A stretch of 42,425 nucleotides of DNA, taken from contig CAYMRB010000023.1 of NCBI GenBank assembly GCA_964392615.1, forward strand, positions 1 through 42,425, written 5' to 3'. A program made the translations under genes and the position numbers. The notes below the pieces were generated by a model, which was not told where the DNA came from, made no database searches, and was given only the letters and a program-made list of their open reading frames with translations. Source of the stretch: CAYMRB01 sp964392615 (GTDB lineage Bacteria > Planctomycetota > UBA8108). Shown piece by piece: positions 16,390-24,500 of this stretch (within the stretch, counting starts at the first letter, position 1; each line of letters opens with the position of its first letter).

Positions 16390-18366
16390 TCACTCCGCTT
16401 TTGCGGGACGCGCGCCGTGCTCGAGGAGAAGGTCGCGAATGGCTCGCGTCACCGGGCGCCCGTCGTCGCGGACGTTGTTCTCGGCGTAGCGGATCGCCCG
16501 GCGGCCGCGTCCGTCCGTCCGCTCGACGTGCGCGCCGCTTTCGAGAAGTGCGCGGACGAGGGCGAACCGGCTTCTCTGAACCGCCATGATCAGCGGCGTT
16601 CGGTGCGGCTCCTCCTCCTCGGTGGTGTTCGGATCGGCGCCCAGCTCGATCCAGAGCTTGGCGATGGCCGGCAGGTTGTCCTTTGTCGCGACGAGCAGAC
16701 ATGCCGCCTTTCGCTCGTCGGTGAGGGCTGACTGGGCGCCGTCCGCGATGAGTTCGCGTCCGAGCTCGTGGTCTCCGTGCCAGAGGATGGAGTCGATCTT
16801 CCCGGTATCGAGGTCGCTGAACCCGTGGCTCTTCGCGGGGCGCCCCCGGCGGGCGATCGCCGCCGCGCGGTCCGGGTCCGCCGCCCGCAGCGCGTAGATC
16901 ATCATGTCCCACGCCGGCGCGCCGGCATCGAGGTCGGCGAGCGCCGCCGCGAGGCGGTCGGCGATTTTCCGCGAGCCCACCGGATCGGAGTCGAGTCGGG
17001 CGTGGACGTGCTTCCACCCGTTCGTATCCAGAGATCGCTCCCGGGCGGGGAGCTCCGCCTCGGCGAGGAGGCGGTCGAACAGCTCGTCCGGCTGCAGCGC
17101 GTGGAGAAGCCGCGCTCGCTCCGTTCGCACGCGTTCTCGGCTGACCGCCCTGGCGCGTAACTCGAGGAGGGGCTCGAGATGCTCCGGTGTCGCGTCGTGC
17201 TCTACGGCGAACTGCTCGACCATCATCCACGTCGCGTCGCTGGTCTGCTCAGCCCTGAGCCACGGCTCGAGGTGATCCGCGTCGCGGAAGCGTGACAGCA
17301 CCCACTGCGTGCCCGCGGCTTCGATCTGTACGTCGATGGCCAAACCGCGGAGCGCCTTGCGAGTGGGATCGTCCGATTCGGGGTGTGATTTCCGAGCCAG
17401 ATCCTCCGGCGCTGCGTCGCAGATCTCCTCGAGCCAAGGATCCCACTTCGCGTCGGGCGGATCGAGCGCGCGCATCAGCGCGCAGATCGGTCGGCCGTGG
17501 TGAAGGATGCGGCCGCGCGCGACCGCCTCGTCCAGGAATGCCCGAGCCCGCTCCGCCGTCGCCGCATCGCTCGGCTGTTCGACGACGGCGACGTACACTG
17601 AGTCGACGATGTCGGCGAGCGCAAACAGCTGTCGATGACCACCGACCACGCTGCTGTTGCTGCGATGGACGACCCCGGCCCAGTTGGAGCGAATCCCCTG
17701 CAGCAGTCTGGAGGCAACCACGTCGGGCCACACGAAGACCCAGTTCTCTGGGGATTCGTCGCGGACACCGACCCTGAACAGACGGAAGCCCTCGCGCGCG
17801 CCCATCCGCATCCCTGTGGTGACATCGACGTGCTGCTTCCGCGCGGCAACCTTCACGAGATCGAGGTCGGTCGCGGCATCGAAGTTGCGAAACTCGACGC
17901 CCTCGACGACGACGCTGTCGGTCCCGCCGCCCTCGGGAACGCGAATCCCGGGCAGCAGCAGGCCCGACAGGACGAGCCACGCGAGGACAGCACCGGCGAT
18001 GCACACGAGGAGCACCGCCGTGCCGGCGAGGCCGACGATGCGCCCCACCTTGCGGCGACGGCGCTTCGCATCGACGCGCTCGTTCGCGAGCTCCTTGCGC
18101 GACGGGCGCCTCGCGATGCTCGAACGCCGACTCTGCGGCTTGGCTTCGGTGGGCACCTCCTCGCCGCAGCCCACATCGCGCGCGGGGGGCGTCGGGCGAC
18201 TGGCCGGCTTCGCGAGCAGCGCACGCGCCTCGATCCAGTCGTCCTGATCCTCGCGCCGCAGCCGATCGCTCGCGGCGATCTTGCCAGCGCGCGCCAGGCG
18301 CCTCAGGTCATTCGTCGAGAGCGGCCCGTGCACCCTGTCGCCGCGTCGTAGGAACCAGCGTGCCAT
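16390..18366 (-). CDS. GYF_2 - TM - ankyrin-repeat membrane protein
   Basis: 658 aa. The N terminus (1-55, WFLRRGDRVHGPLSTNDLRRLARAGKI) matches the GYF_2/DUF4339 domain, which is often placed at the cytoplasmic end of bacterial membrane proteins and is thought to bind peptides. A basic KRRRRK precedes one membrane span (about 110-137), so residues 140-658 should lie outside the cytoplasm. That part is mostly alpha-helical with no recognised family until two or three ankyrin repeats at about 554-658 (LGADPN...TPLIMAVQ...ALLESGAHVERTDGRG). It starts 6 bp after the stop of the JAMM peptidase gene. The ribosome site GGAGAT lies inside the end of that gene, so the two are probably co-translated. 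The function is unknown; a protein-protein scaffold spanning the membrane is the best guess. Confidence 0.82.
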   Translation of the reverse strand: MARWFLRRGDRVHGPLSTNDLRRLARAGKIAASDRLRREDQDDWIEARALLAKPASRPTPPARDVGCGEEVPTEAKPQSRRSSIARRPSRKELANERVDAKRRRRKVGRIVGLAGTAVLLVCIAGAVLAWLVLSGLLLPGIRVPEGGGTDSVVVEGVEFRNFDAATDLDLVKVAARKQHVDVTTGMRMGAREGFRLFRVGVRDESPENWVFVWPDVVASRLLQGIRSNWAGVVHRSNSSVVGGHRQLFALADIVDSVYVAVVEQPSDAATAERARAFLDEAVARGRILHHGRPICALMRALDPPDAKWDPWLEEICDAAPEDLARKSHPESDDPTRKALRGLAIDVQIEAAGTQWVLSRFRDADHLEPWLRAEQTSDATWMMVEQFAVEHDATPEHLEPLLELRARAVSRERVRTERARLLHALQPDELFDRLLAEAELPARERSLDTNGWKHVHARLDSDPVGSRKIADRLAAALADLDAGAPAWDMMIYALRAADPDRAAAIARRGRPAKSHGFSDLDTGKIDSILWHGDHELGRELIADGAQSALTDERKAACLLVATKDNLPAIAKLWIELGADPNTTEEEEPHRTPLIMAVQRSRFALVRALLESGAHVERTDGRGRRAIRYAENNVRDDGRPVTRAIRDLLLEHGARPAKAE

Positions 18367-18372
18367 GGCGAT

Positions 18373-18843
18373 TCAATCTCCGATCTCCAGCGGCACCTCG
18401 ACGAACTCCCCGGCGTCGCTCGACCAGTCGAACGCCTTGACGTCTGCGACCTCCCCGTCGAGAACCGAGAGCACCAGGTGGACGATTCCCGGCAAGGTCG
18501 GCTCGCCGAAGACGGTGGCCGCCTCGCTGTCGGTCTTCGAGAAGTACGCCGCGCAGTCCGGATGGGAGTGGTAGATCGCGACGAGCGGCTGCCCGGCTGC
18601 TTTCTTCGCGGCGAGAACGCTCCGCATCTCCTCGCCGTCGAACGCGTAGGCTCTCGTCGCGTCGCGGGGATAAACAGCCGGCTGTGCCGCGTGGAGCTCG
18701 TTCTGGATATTGCGCATCGGCCAGACCTCCTGGCTGCCGCGCTCGGCGCCGAAGACGAAGCCGCATGTTTCCTCGGGGTGGTCGGCCGTGGCGCGTGCGG
18801 CCATGGCGTCGCGTGCGTGGCAAGTGATCCTGCAGGAGGTCAT
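18373..18843 (-). CDS. JAMM/MPN+ metallopeptidase (Mov34 family)
   Basis: 156 aa, the size of stand-alone bacterial JAMM proteins. The zinc-site motif is complete: a glutamate in HPEETCGF (E24 or E25), then H92-S-H94-x7-S102-x2-D105 (YHSHPDCAAYFSKTD), matching HxHx7SxxD exactly. Bacterial members such as Mec+ cleave a ThiS/MoaD/CysO-like protein from its conjugate, usually in sulfur metabolism, or remove ubiquitin-like tags. No ThiF, CysO or cysteine synthase gene is next to it here. Instead it heads a two-gene unit with the GYF-ankyrin membrane protein. The start at 18843 is the only ATG giving the full domain. The upstream 376-bp region separates it from the divergent hemB. The catalytic call is strong; the substrate is unknown. 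Confidence 0.9.
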   Translation of the reverse strand: MTSCRITCHARDAMAARATADHPEETCGFVFGAERGSQEVWPMRNIQNELHAAQPAVYPRDATRAYAFDGEEMRSVLAAKKAAGQPLVAIYHSHPDCAAYFSKTDSEAATVFGEPTLPGIVHLVLSVLDGEVADVKAFDWSSDAGEFVEVPLEIGD

Positions 18844-19219
18844 GGCGCTGAGTCCTGCGGCAGGAAGCGCGACGGAGGTCCCGGAGCCCTCGCCCGGTCA
18901 GCTCAGGCCGCGATTGTAAGGGTTGCAACTCGGCCTCGAAACGACGATTCTCAGGGGCTCCGACGTCGACGAGTCACCAGGCACGACCGATGAAGACCGC
19001 CCTCGCCCGTTCGCCGCTCGTTTTCGCCCTGTGCGCATTGATCACGGAATGACCGGACACCGAGGCGATTTTCCGACGAGTCGTCGGGGCGGAACGGTTC
19101 CGCTACGGACGTCTGGAAGGGCGCATCTGGATTCCCTCGCCCGTCGGCGCGACCGGGCGCTTCGCTCGCGCCGAGCACTCCCTATCGATCTTTCGCCATC
19201 TACCCGCACAGGTGAAGCC
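18844..19219. promoter_or_regulatory. Divergent intergenic region between the JAMM gene and hemB
   Basis: 376 bp without a convincing gene. The hemB frame is open back to 18923, but those 99 codons give an Arg-rich, non-homologous sequence. The region holds two adjacent 15-bp palindromes (19073-19087 and 19089-19103), listed separately. AGGTGA at 19210-19215 is the hemB ribosome site. I could not place -35/-10 boxes with confidence. Confidence 0.5.
19073..19103. promoter_or_regulatory. Tandem 15-bp palindromes upstream of hemB
   Basis: CCGACGAGTCGTCGG (19073-19087) and GCGGAACGGTTCCGC (19089-19103) are each perfect seven-bp-arm palindromes with one central base, separated by one base, with centres 16 bp apart. 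As RNA they would form two six-bp, three-base-loop hairpins. The second resembles the palindrome at 28389-28403 in the glycan locus (11 of 15 bases). They could be operator sites or leader hairpins. Confidence 0.45.
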
Positions 19220-20245
19220 ATGACCGAGTCGAAACGCGCCCGATCCCGCAGCTCCGGCGAATACGATGCCGATCTCTACCCTGTCATTCGGCCGCGCCGC
19301 AACCGCAAGTGCGATGCCATGCGCCGTTTGGTGCGAGAGACCGAGCTGCGTCCGAGCGATTTGATCTGGCCGCTATTCGTCGTCGAGGGGCGCGACCTTC
19401 GGGTGCCGATCCCGTCGATGCCCGAGTGCCACCGGCTCAGCCCCGACCTCGTCGTCGAGGAGTCAACGGAAGCGTTCGCGCGCGGCGTGCCTGCCGTGGC
19501 GCTCTTTCCCGCGCTGCCGGACGAGTTCAAGGACAAGCGCGCTACCGAATCGGTCAATCCGGACGGCCTGCTCCAGAACACGGTCCGACGTCTCAAGGAC
19601 GCGGTTCCCGAGCTCGTCGTGATCACCGACGTCGCGATGGACCCGTACTCGAGCGACGGTCACGACGGGTTCGTCGACGGCGACGAGATCCTCAATGACG
19701 AGACACTCGACATCCTCGCGGCCATGTCGGTCGCGCAGGCGGAGGCAGGCGCCGACATCGTCGCGCCGTCGGACATGATGGACGGCCGCGTCGCGTTCAT
19801 TCGCGATGCGCTCGACCAGAGCGGCTTCACGAACGTCAGCATCCTCGCGTACTCGGCGAAGTACGCGTCTGCGTTCTACGGCCCGTTCCGCGAGGCTCTC
19901 GACTCGGCACCGCGCGGCGGAGACAAGAAGACGTACCAGATGGACCCCGCAAACGCGATCGAGGCGGTCCGCGAGGTCGGTCTCGACGAGGACGAGGGCG
20001 CGGACATGGTCATGGTGAAGCCTGCGCTGGCCTATCTCGACGTGATCGCGCGCGTCAAGGAAGAGGTGCGCGTGCCCGTGGCCGCGTACAACGTCAGTGG
20101 CGAGTACTCGATGCTCAAGGCGGCGGCGCGGCTCGGTTGGCTCGACGAGGATGCTGTCGTGACCGAGGCGCTGACGTCGATCAAGCGCGCCGGTGCGGAC
20201 GTCATTCTGACGTACTTCGCGAAGGACGTCGCGGCCCGCCTGTGA
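19220..20245 (+). CDS. hemB: Delta-aminolevulinic acid dehydratase (porphobilinogen synthase), magnesium type
   Basis: 341 aa, typical length. The enzyme condenses two 5-aminolevulinate molecules to porphobilinogen in heme biosynthesis. Active-site lysines are visible: K214 in AYSAKYASAFYGPFR and the Schiff-base K267 in MVMVKPALAYLD. The metal loop reads DVAMDPYSSDGHDG (137-150). The Asp-rich form without the cysteines of zinc enzymes indicates the Mg-dependent class. The ATG at 19220 is chosen over the long open upstream extension because AGGTGA is 5-10 bp upstream and the protein then begins like other HemB (YPVIRPRRNRKCDAMRRLVRET). Its stop overlaps the GTG start of the transporter gene (GTGA), implying translational coupling. 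Heme supply fits the di-heme protein nearby, but co-regulation is not shown. Confidence 0.97.
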   Translation: MTESKRARSRSSGEYDADLYPVIRPRRNRKCDAMRRLVRETELRPSDLIWPLFVVEGRDLRVPIPSMPECHRLSPDLVVEESTEAFARGVPAVALFPALPDEFKDKRATESVNPDGLLQNTVRRLKDAVPELVVITDVAMDPYSSDGHDGFVDGDEILNDETLDILAAMSVAQAEAGADIVAPSDMMDGRVAFIRDALDQSGFTNVSILAYSAKYASAFYGPFREALDSAPRGGDKKTYQMDPANAIEAVREVGLDEDEGADMVMVKPALAYLDVIARVKEEVRVPVAAYNVSGEYSMLKAAARLGWLDEDAVVTEALTSIKRAGADVILTYFAKDVAARL

Positions 20246-21189
20246 AGATCTCGTCGGAACGGATCGACGCTCGTGGCACGACGGCGCTCGTCCTCAACAC
20301 GGTCTTCTGGAGCATCACGCCGGTTCTCCTCAAGCGTCTGACGGTCTTCATCGATCCGTGGACGGCAAACGGCCTGCGCTACCCGATGGCCGCGGTGCTG
20401 TTTTGGCCTGTGCTCCTGCGAGGTTTCCGTACCGGAGCGCTCGACCGACGCCTGCTGGTGCGTGCGCTGATACCGGCGTTCTTCGCCGGGGCGGGGCAGA
20501 TCTTCTGGGCGCAGGCGCCGTATCACATCCAGGCGAGCGATATCGGCTTCTTCATCAAGGTGTCGCTGGTCTGGGCGTTCGCCGGCTCGATGGCGTTTTT
20601 TCCCGAGGAGCGGGCTCTCCTGACGAGTCGGCGCTTCTGGGTCGGCCTGGCGCTAGCGCTCGGCGGTTTTGTCGCGCTCGCGGTCGAGCGTGGAGCCCTC
20701 GAGGCGAGGGTGACGTGGACGGGGCTGGCGATCATCCTGTCGTGCAGCGTCTTCTTCGGGCTCTACGGCGTGTCGGTGCGTCTTCTACTGCGCGACGTGC
20801 CTCCGCTCCTCGCCTTCGGCATCGTCGCGCAGCTCGTCGCGATCGGTACGGCCGCGCTGATGTTCTGCTACGGCGACGTGCCGGGGATCCCACAGCTCGC
20901 GGGCGAAGCGTGGGTGCTGCTCGCCGCGACGGCGCTGATCGGAATCACGATCTCGCACGTGCTTTTCTACGTCGCCGTGTTGCGCATCGGGGCGTCACTG
21001 ACGAACGCGACGCATCTGTCGGGGCCGTTCATCACGTGTGCGGTCGCGTACTTCGCGCTCGGCGAGCGCCTCGGTCTACGCGGCTGGATCGCCGGCATCG
21101 TGCTCGTCAGCGGCGGGGCCTTCTTGCTGTGGGCGCAGGAGCGCGTGCGCGAGCGGATGCGGGAGCGGGCGGAGAGCGCCGGAAGATGA
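20242..21189 (+). CDS. EamA-family (DMT superfamily) transporter
   Basis: 315 aa with about ten membrane segments arranged as two EamA halves (WSITPVLLKRL...NGLRYPMAAVLFWP; FFGLYGVSVRLLL...LSGPFITCAVAYFALGERL). The second half carries the usual FxLGERL-like motif near its end. Such carriers export or import small metabolites; the substrate is not predictable. The start is the GTG at 20242, sharing bases with the hemB stop. The frame is open further upstream inside hemB, but translation from there would make an unrelated N terminus. Coupling to hemB is the main contextual clue, possibly for a metabolite of that pathway (inference only). The C-terminal 20 residues are Arg/Glu-rich. Confidence 0.92.
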   Translation: MKISSERIDARGTTALVLNTVFWSITPVLLKRLTVFIDPWTANGLRYPMAAVLFWPVLLRGFRTGALDRRLLVRALIPAFFAGAGQIFWAQAPYHIQASDIGFFIKVSLVWAFAGSMAFFPEERALLTSRRFWVGLALALGGFVALAVERGALEARVTWTGLAIILSCSVFFGLYGVSVRLLLRDVPPLLAFGIVAQLVAIGTAALMFCYGDVPGIPQLAGEAWVLLAATALIGITISHVLFYVAVLRIGASLTNATHLSGPFITCAVAYFALGERLGLRGWIAGIVLVSGGAFLLWAQERVRERMRERAESAGR

Positions 21190-21320
21190 TCGTGTCGGCG
21201 CCGGTGCTTCTGGACTCGGGCGACTGGAACATGGCGCGCGGGTTGGAAGATGTCTCGTTCGCGGACGACTCCTGACGGAGCGCAAGCGGCCGCCGCTTCC
21301 TTGACACAGGAGAGAGCCCC

Positions 21321-21551
21321 ATGTCCACTTCGCAGGCCGTGACACCGCTCCGCATGATCTTCTAGGGCGGCCTGCTCTGTGTCTTCGACGTCTGGTTCAG
21401 CAGCACGACATCGATCAACGGCCAATCGCCGACGGGGTTTCGATTCGATGTGCTGAATGACTTCGTCGGGATGGTCCTGATCACCGTCGGCGTCTCGCGC
21501 GCGTTTCGTGCGGCCCGACCGCGCATGCGTCTGATCGTTCGCGCAGAGTGA
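21321..21551 (+). pseudogene. Small membrane-protein gene interrupted by in-frame TAG
   Basis: ATG at 21321 has a good ribosome site (AGGAGAGAG at 21308-21316). Codons 1-14 read MSTSQAVTPLRMIF, then TAG (21363-21365), then 61 open codons (GGLLCVFDVWFSST...RFDVLNDFVGMVLITVGV...) to TGA at 21549-21551. The part after TAG has the hydrophobic, membrane-protein-like composition and INGxxxxGFRFDVLNDFVGM pattern of a real protein, in the same frame as the ATG. The product would be about 76 residues. The gene is either a nonsense-mutated remnant or a sequencing error (one base from TAC/TAT Tyr or TGG Trp); recoding is less likely. The remaining parts of this 387-bp gap (21190-21320 and 21552-21576) show nothing recognisable. 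Confidence 0.55.
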
Positions 21552-21576
21552 GCCGCGGCGAGGAAGCCACGACGCA

Positions 21577-24500
21577 TCACTCCGTCTCCGGCCGCAACCG
21601 CACGGATACGTAGCGATCGCTTCCGACGACGACTCGCATCCTCTGCCGACCGCTCTCGAAGCCGGCGGCCTCGACGATCACCTCGTAGGTGCCCTCGTCG
21701 AGCCGGGCGAACACGAATCGATCGTCGATCAGGGCATCCTCCTGCGCCAGCTCGTACGCGAAGAGCGTCTGCGAGCTCGAGTCGTCCCGGCGCTCGAGAA
21801 CTCGCTCGACTCCATCCTCACCGCGCAGAGTCGCGCGGTCGACCGGCACAGGTTGATGGGAGAACCTCGACCGTGCCAGCCCCCTGATCGTCCCCTGCGG
21901 GACGAGCGTCACCTCGACGCGGGCGACCTCCTCGCCGGGCAGGATCGATACTCGCTGGAGCGCCGGCTCACACCGGTGTCCGAAGGCGGCGACGGCTAGA
22001 TCGTAAGTGCCGGCCGGAACCACCGGAACGCGCAGCTCGCCGTCGCGTGCATCGGCGCCCGTCAACGTGCGCTCGCTTCGGTTTCCTTCGGGGAAGAGAT
22101 AGACGGTCGCGTATCGTGGCAGCTCGCCCGTCGCGCTGTTCAGGCGAACGGTGAGTGAGCCGAGGTCAGCCAACGAGACCTCGACGTCGCCGAGATCCTG
22201 ATCGCCCTGCAGGTTGTCGAGCCGGAAGACGATCGGGAGGCCCAAGCTCGAGCCGTTCGTCCCGTCGTTGTACAAGAGCCGGAGTCGGTACTCCCCGGAG
22301 AACCTGCCCTGGAATCTCGCCCGGCTCGTCTTGATTTCCGCGTACGAGGAATCGAGAATCCCGTCCGGAGCTCTCGCACCCACACGCTCGAGATGCGCGC
22401 GCAGAAAGCGCGACCGGGTTGCGTCCGAAACGCCCGACTTCCACGAGAAGCGCATCGTCACGTGGTGCTCGGCGGGGAAGCGGAATTCCTCCGTCGTCCG
22501 ACCGGAGACGTCGACTTCTGCGTGGAAGCTCTTCGACGGACCGGTCGGCGTTGTACGAGGTCGCGATACCCTCACGAGGAACCGCCCGTCGCGGAGGCCC
22601 GCGATCCGGAAGCGGCCAGCGGCGTCGGCATCGTCTCGGAAATAGCGGTATGCCCAGTCGAAAGCGGGAGTCAGCGTGACGACGGCTCCTTCGACCGGGG
22701 TTCCGTCTGGATTGACGACCATGCCCTCGAGGATGCTGCCACCCGGAGCCACCACGGCGATCGCCCCCAGGTCCTGATCCGCCGTCGTGTTGTCGAGCGC
22801 GACCGGCCCGGCGACTTCGTACCTCGTGTGGCCTCCGCCCGGAAGCGGGCTGTTCAGGGTCAGGTCGTATTCGCCCTGGTACCACCCTTTGAACTTCAGA
22901 CGGCCGTCCCGGATGTCGCAGTATGCCGAGTGGTCCGGCCCCCGCTCGTCGGCTCCCAGCGTCGCATCGCCGTCCTGTCGATTCAGATAGGCTCGCGTGA
23001 AGCCCGCCCGCATGCTCGCCGACACCTCCGAGTCGAAGTCGAGCTTCGCGGTCAGCGCGTACAGCTTGCGAAACGAGAAGTCGCGCTCGCCGTCGGCGGT
23101 GAGTTCGAGCGTGTCCTCGTCCTGGAGCGTGTGGTGCGTGCCGGAGCGCGGGAAGTGGTCCTTCGACGCGCGCACCCGGTAGGACCCGGCGAGCAGCCCG
23201 TCGAGCTCGTAGCGACCGTCCTTGCCCGCGTAGGCGACCAGCGAGCGGTAGTGCCAGGAGAAATTCGGGACCGCCTTGACCCGCGCGTGCGCGACGGGCT
23301 CGCCGTCCTCTCCGAACACGCGACCGCGGAGGGTCAGGTCGCCGAGGTCGTGGCCGATCCGGAGCTCGGTCTCCTCGCCCTCCTCGAGCTTGACCGTACG
23401 ACTGATCCAGGCGAAGCCGATCGTGTCCTTCTGCTCGTACACGCTGAGCTTGTAGGTACCGGGAGCGAGGTCGTCGAAGCGGTATTCGCCCGACGCGTCG
23501 GTCTTCTTCGACTCCATCGTTTCCCGAAACGACACGTTCGTGCCGCCGACTCTCGCAAGGTGCAGGCGCGAGTCGGCGAGCAGCTCGTCACGGCGAGACA
23601 CGGCACCCCAGAGCGCAGCTGCCGGCTCGAGGGCGATCAGCATCCCGTCGGCGCCCTCGTTGGTGAACCGCGCGCGATCCTCGGGCCGGATCACGAGTCG
23701 GCCGTAGCCGAGGGCGCGGACGAACAGAGTCCGCTCGTCTTTTCCCTCGTCGATCGTGAACGTGCCGGCCGCGCCCGTCTCGACGAGCTCGGCGCGGGCG
23801 TACCGCGGCGACGGGCCGTCCTGGAGTCGGCCCCACTCGAATGCCATCCCGCGTTCCGGGATCGCCGCCGCAACGGTTGCGCCAGAGACCGGCCCGCCGT
23901 CGTTTGCGCTGACGACGACACCGCGCAGTGTCTTCGCGCGTGCGAGTCGGATGACCTGCTCGCCGGCCCACTCCGGCGCCAGTGCCCTGATCTGCATCTC
24001 GGCCGACGGAGGATAGCCCGCCGCGTCGATCGTCACGCGGTACCGTCGGCCCTGGTCGAGCTCGCCGAGCGTACAGCGGCCTTCCGCGTCGGAGAACCGC
24101 TGGCCGGGGTCCGTCCGACTCACCGAGATGCCGTAGCCCTGGATCTTGGCGACGAAATCGGGCACCGGTTGGCCCGTCTCGTCGTCGACGACGCGGACGC
24201 GAACCACGCCGGCGGTCTGCATCACGATTCGATCCTCGCCGTCGAGGGTCACCGCTACACTGTCCCTGTCCGTGAGCCCGTGTCGCCACAGGCCGACGAC
24301 CACCTTGTCGTCGGGCAAACCCTCCAAGTGCACGCGGCCGTCGCCGTTCGTCACGGCCGCGCGCATGCGGCCGGGCTGGCCGGGGATTTCGTGCTCGACG
24401 TGTCGCGACTCGCCCTGGAGCAGCGCGCAGACGAATACGCCGCTCAAGGGCGATCCGCCGGCGTCGACGACGAGGAGGTCGGCCGTGTGCCCCGGCCGCA

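Noticed and set aside
18923..19219. 99-codon N-terminal extension of hemB
   Set aside because: No HemB has such a leader, the sequence is Arg-rich and featureless, and a proper ribosome site precedes 19220.
21301..21306. TTGACA as a -35 promoter box
   Set aside because: It lies only 15 bp before the ATG at 21321 and overlaps the ribosome site region, leaving no room for a -10 element and leader.
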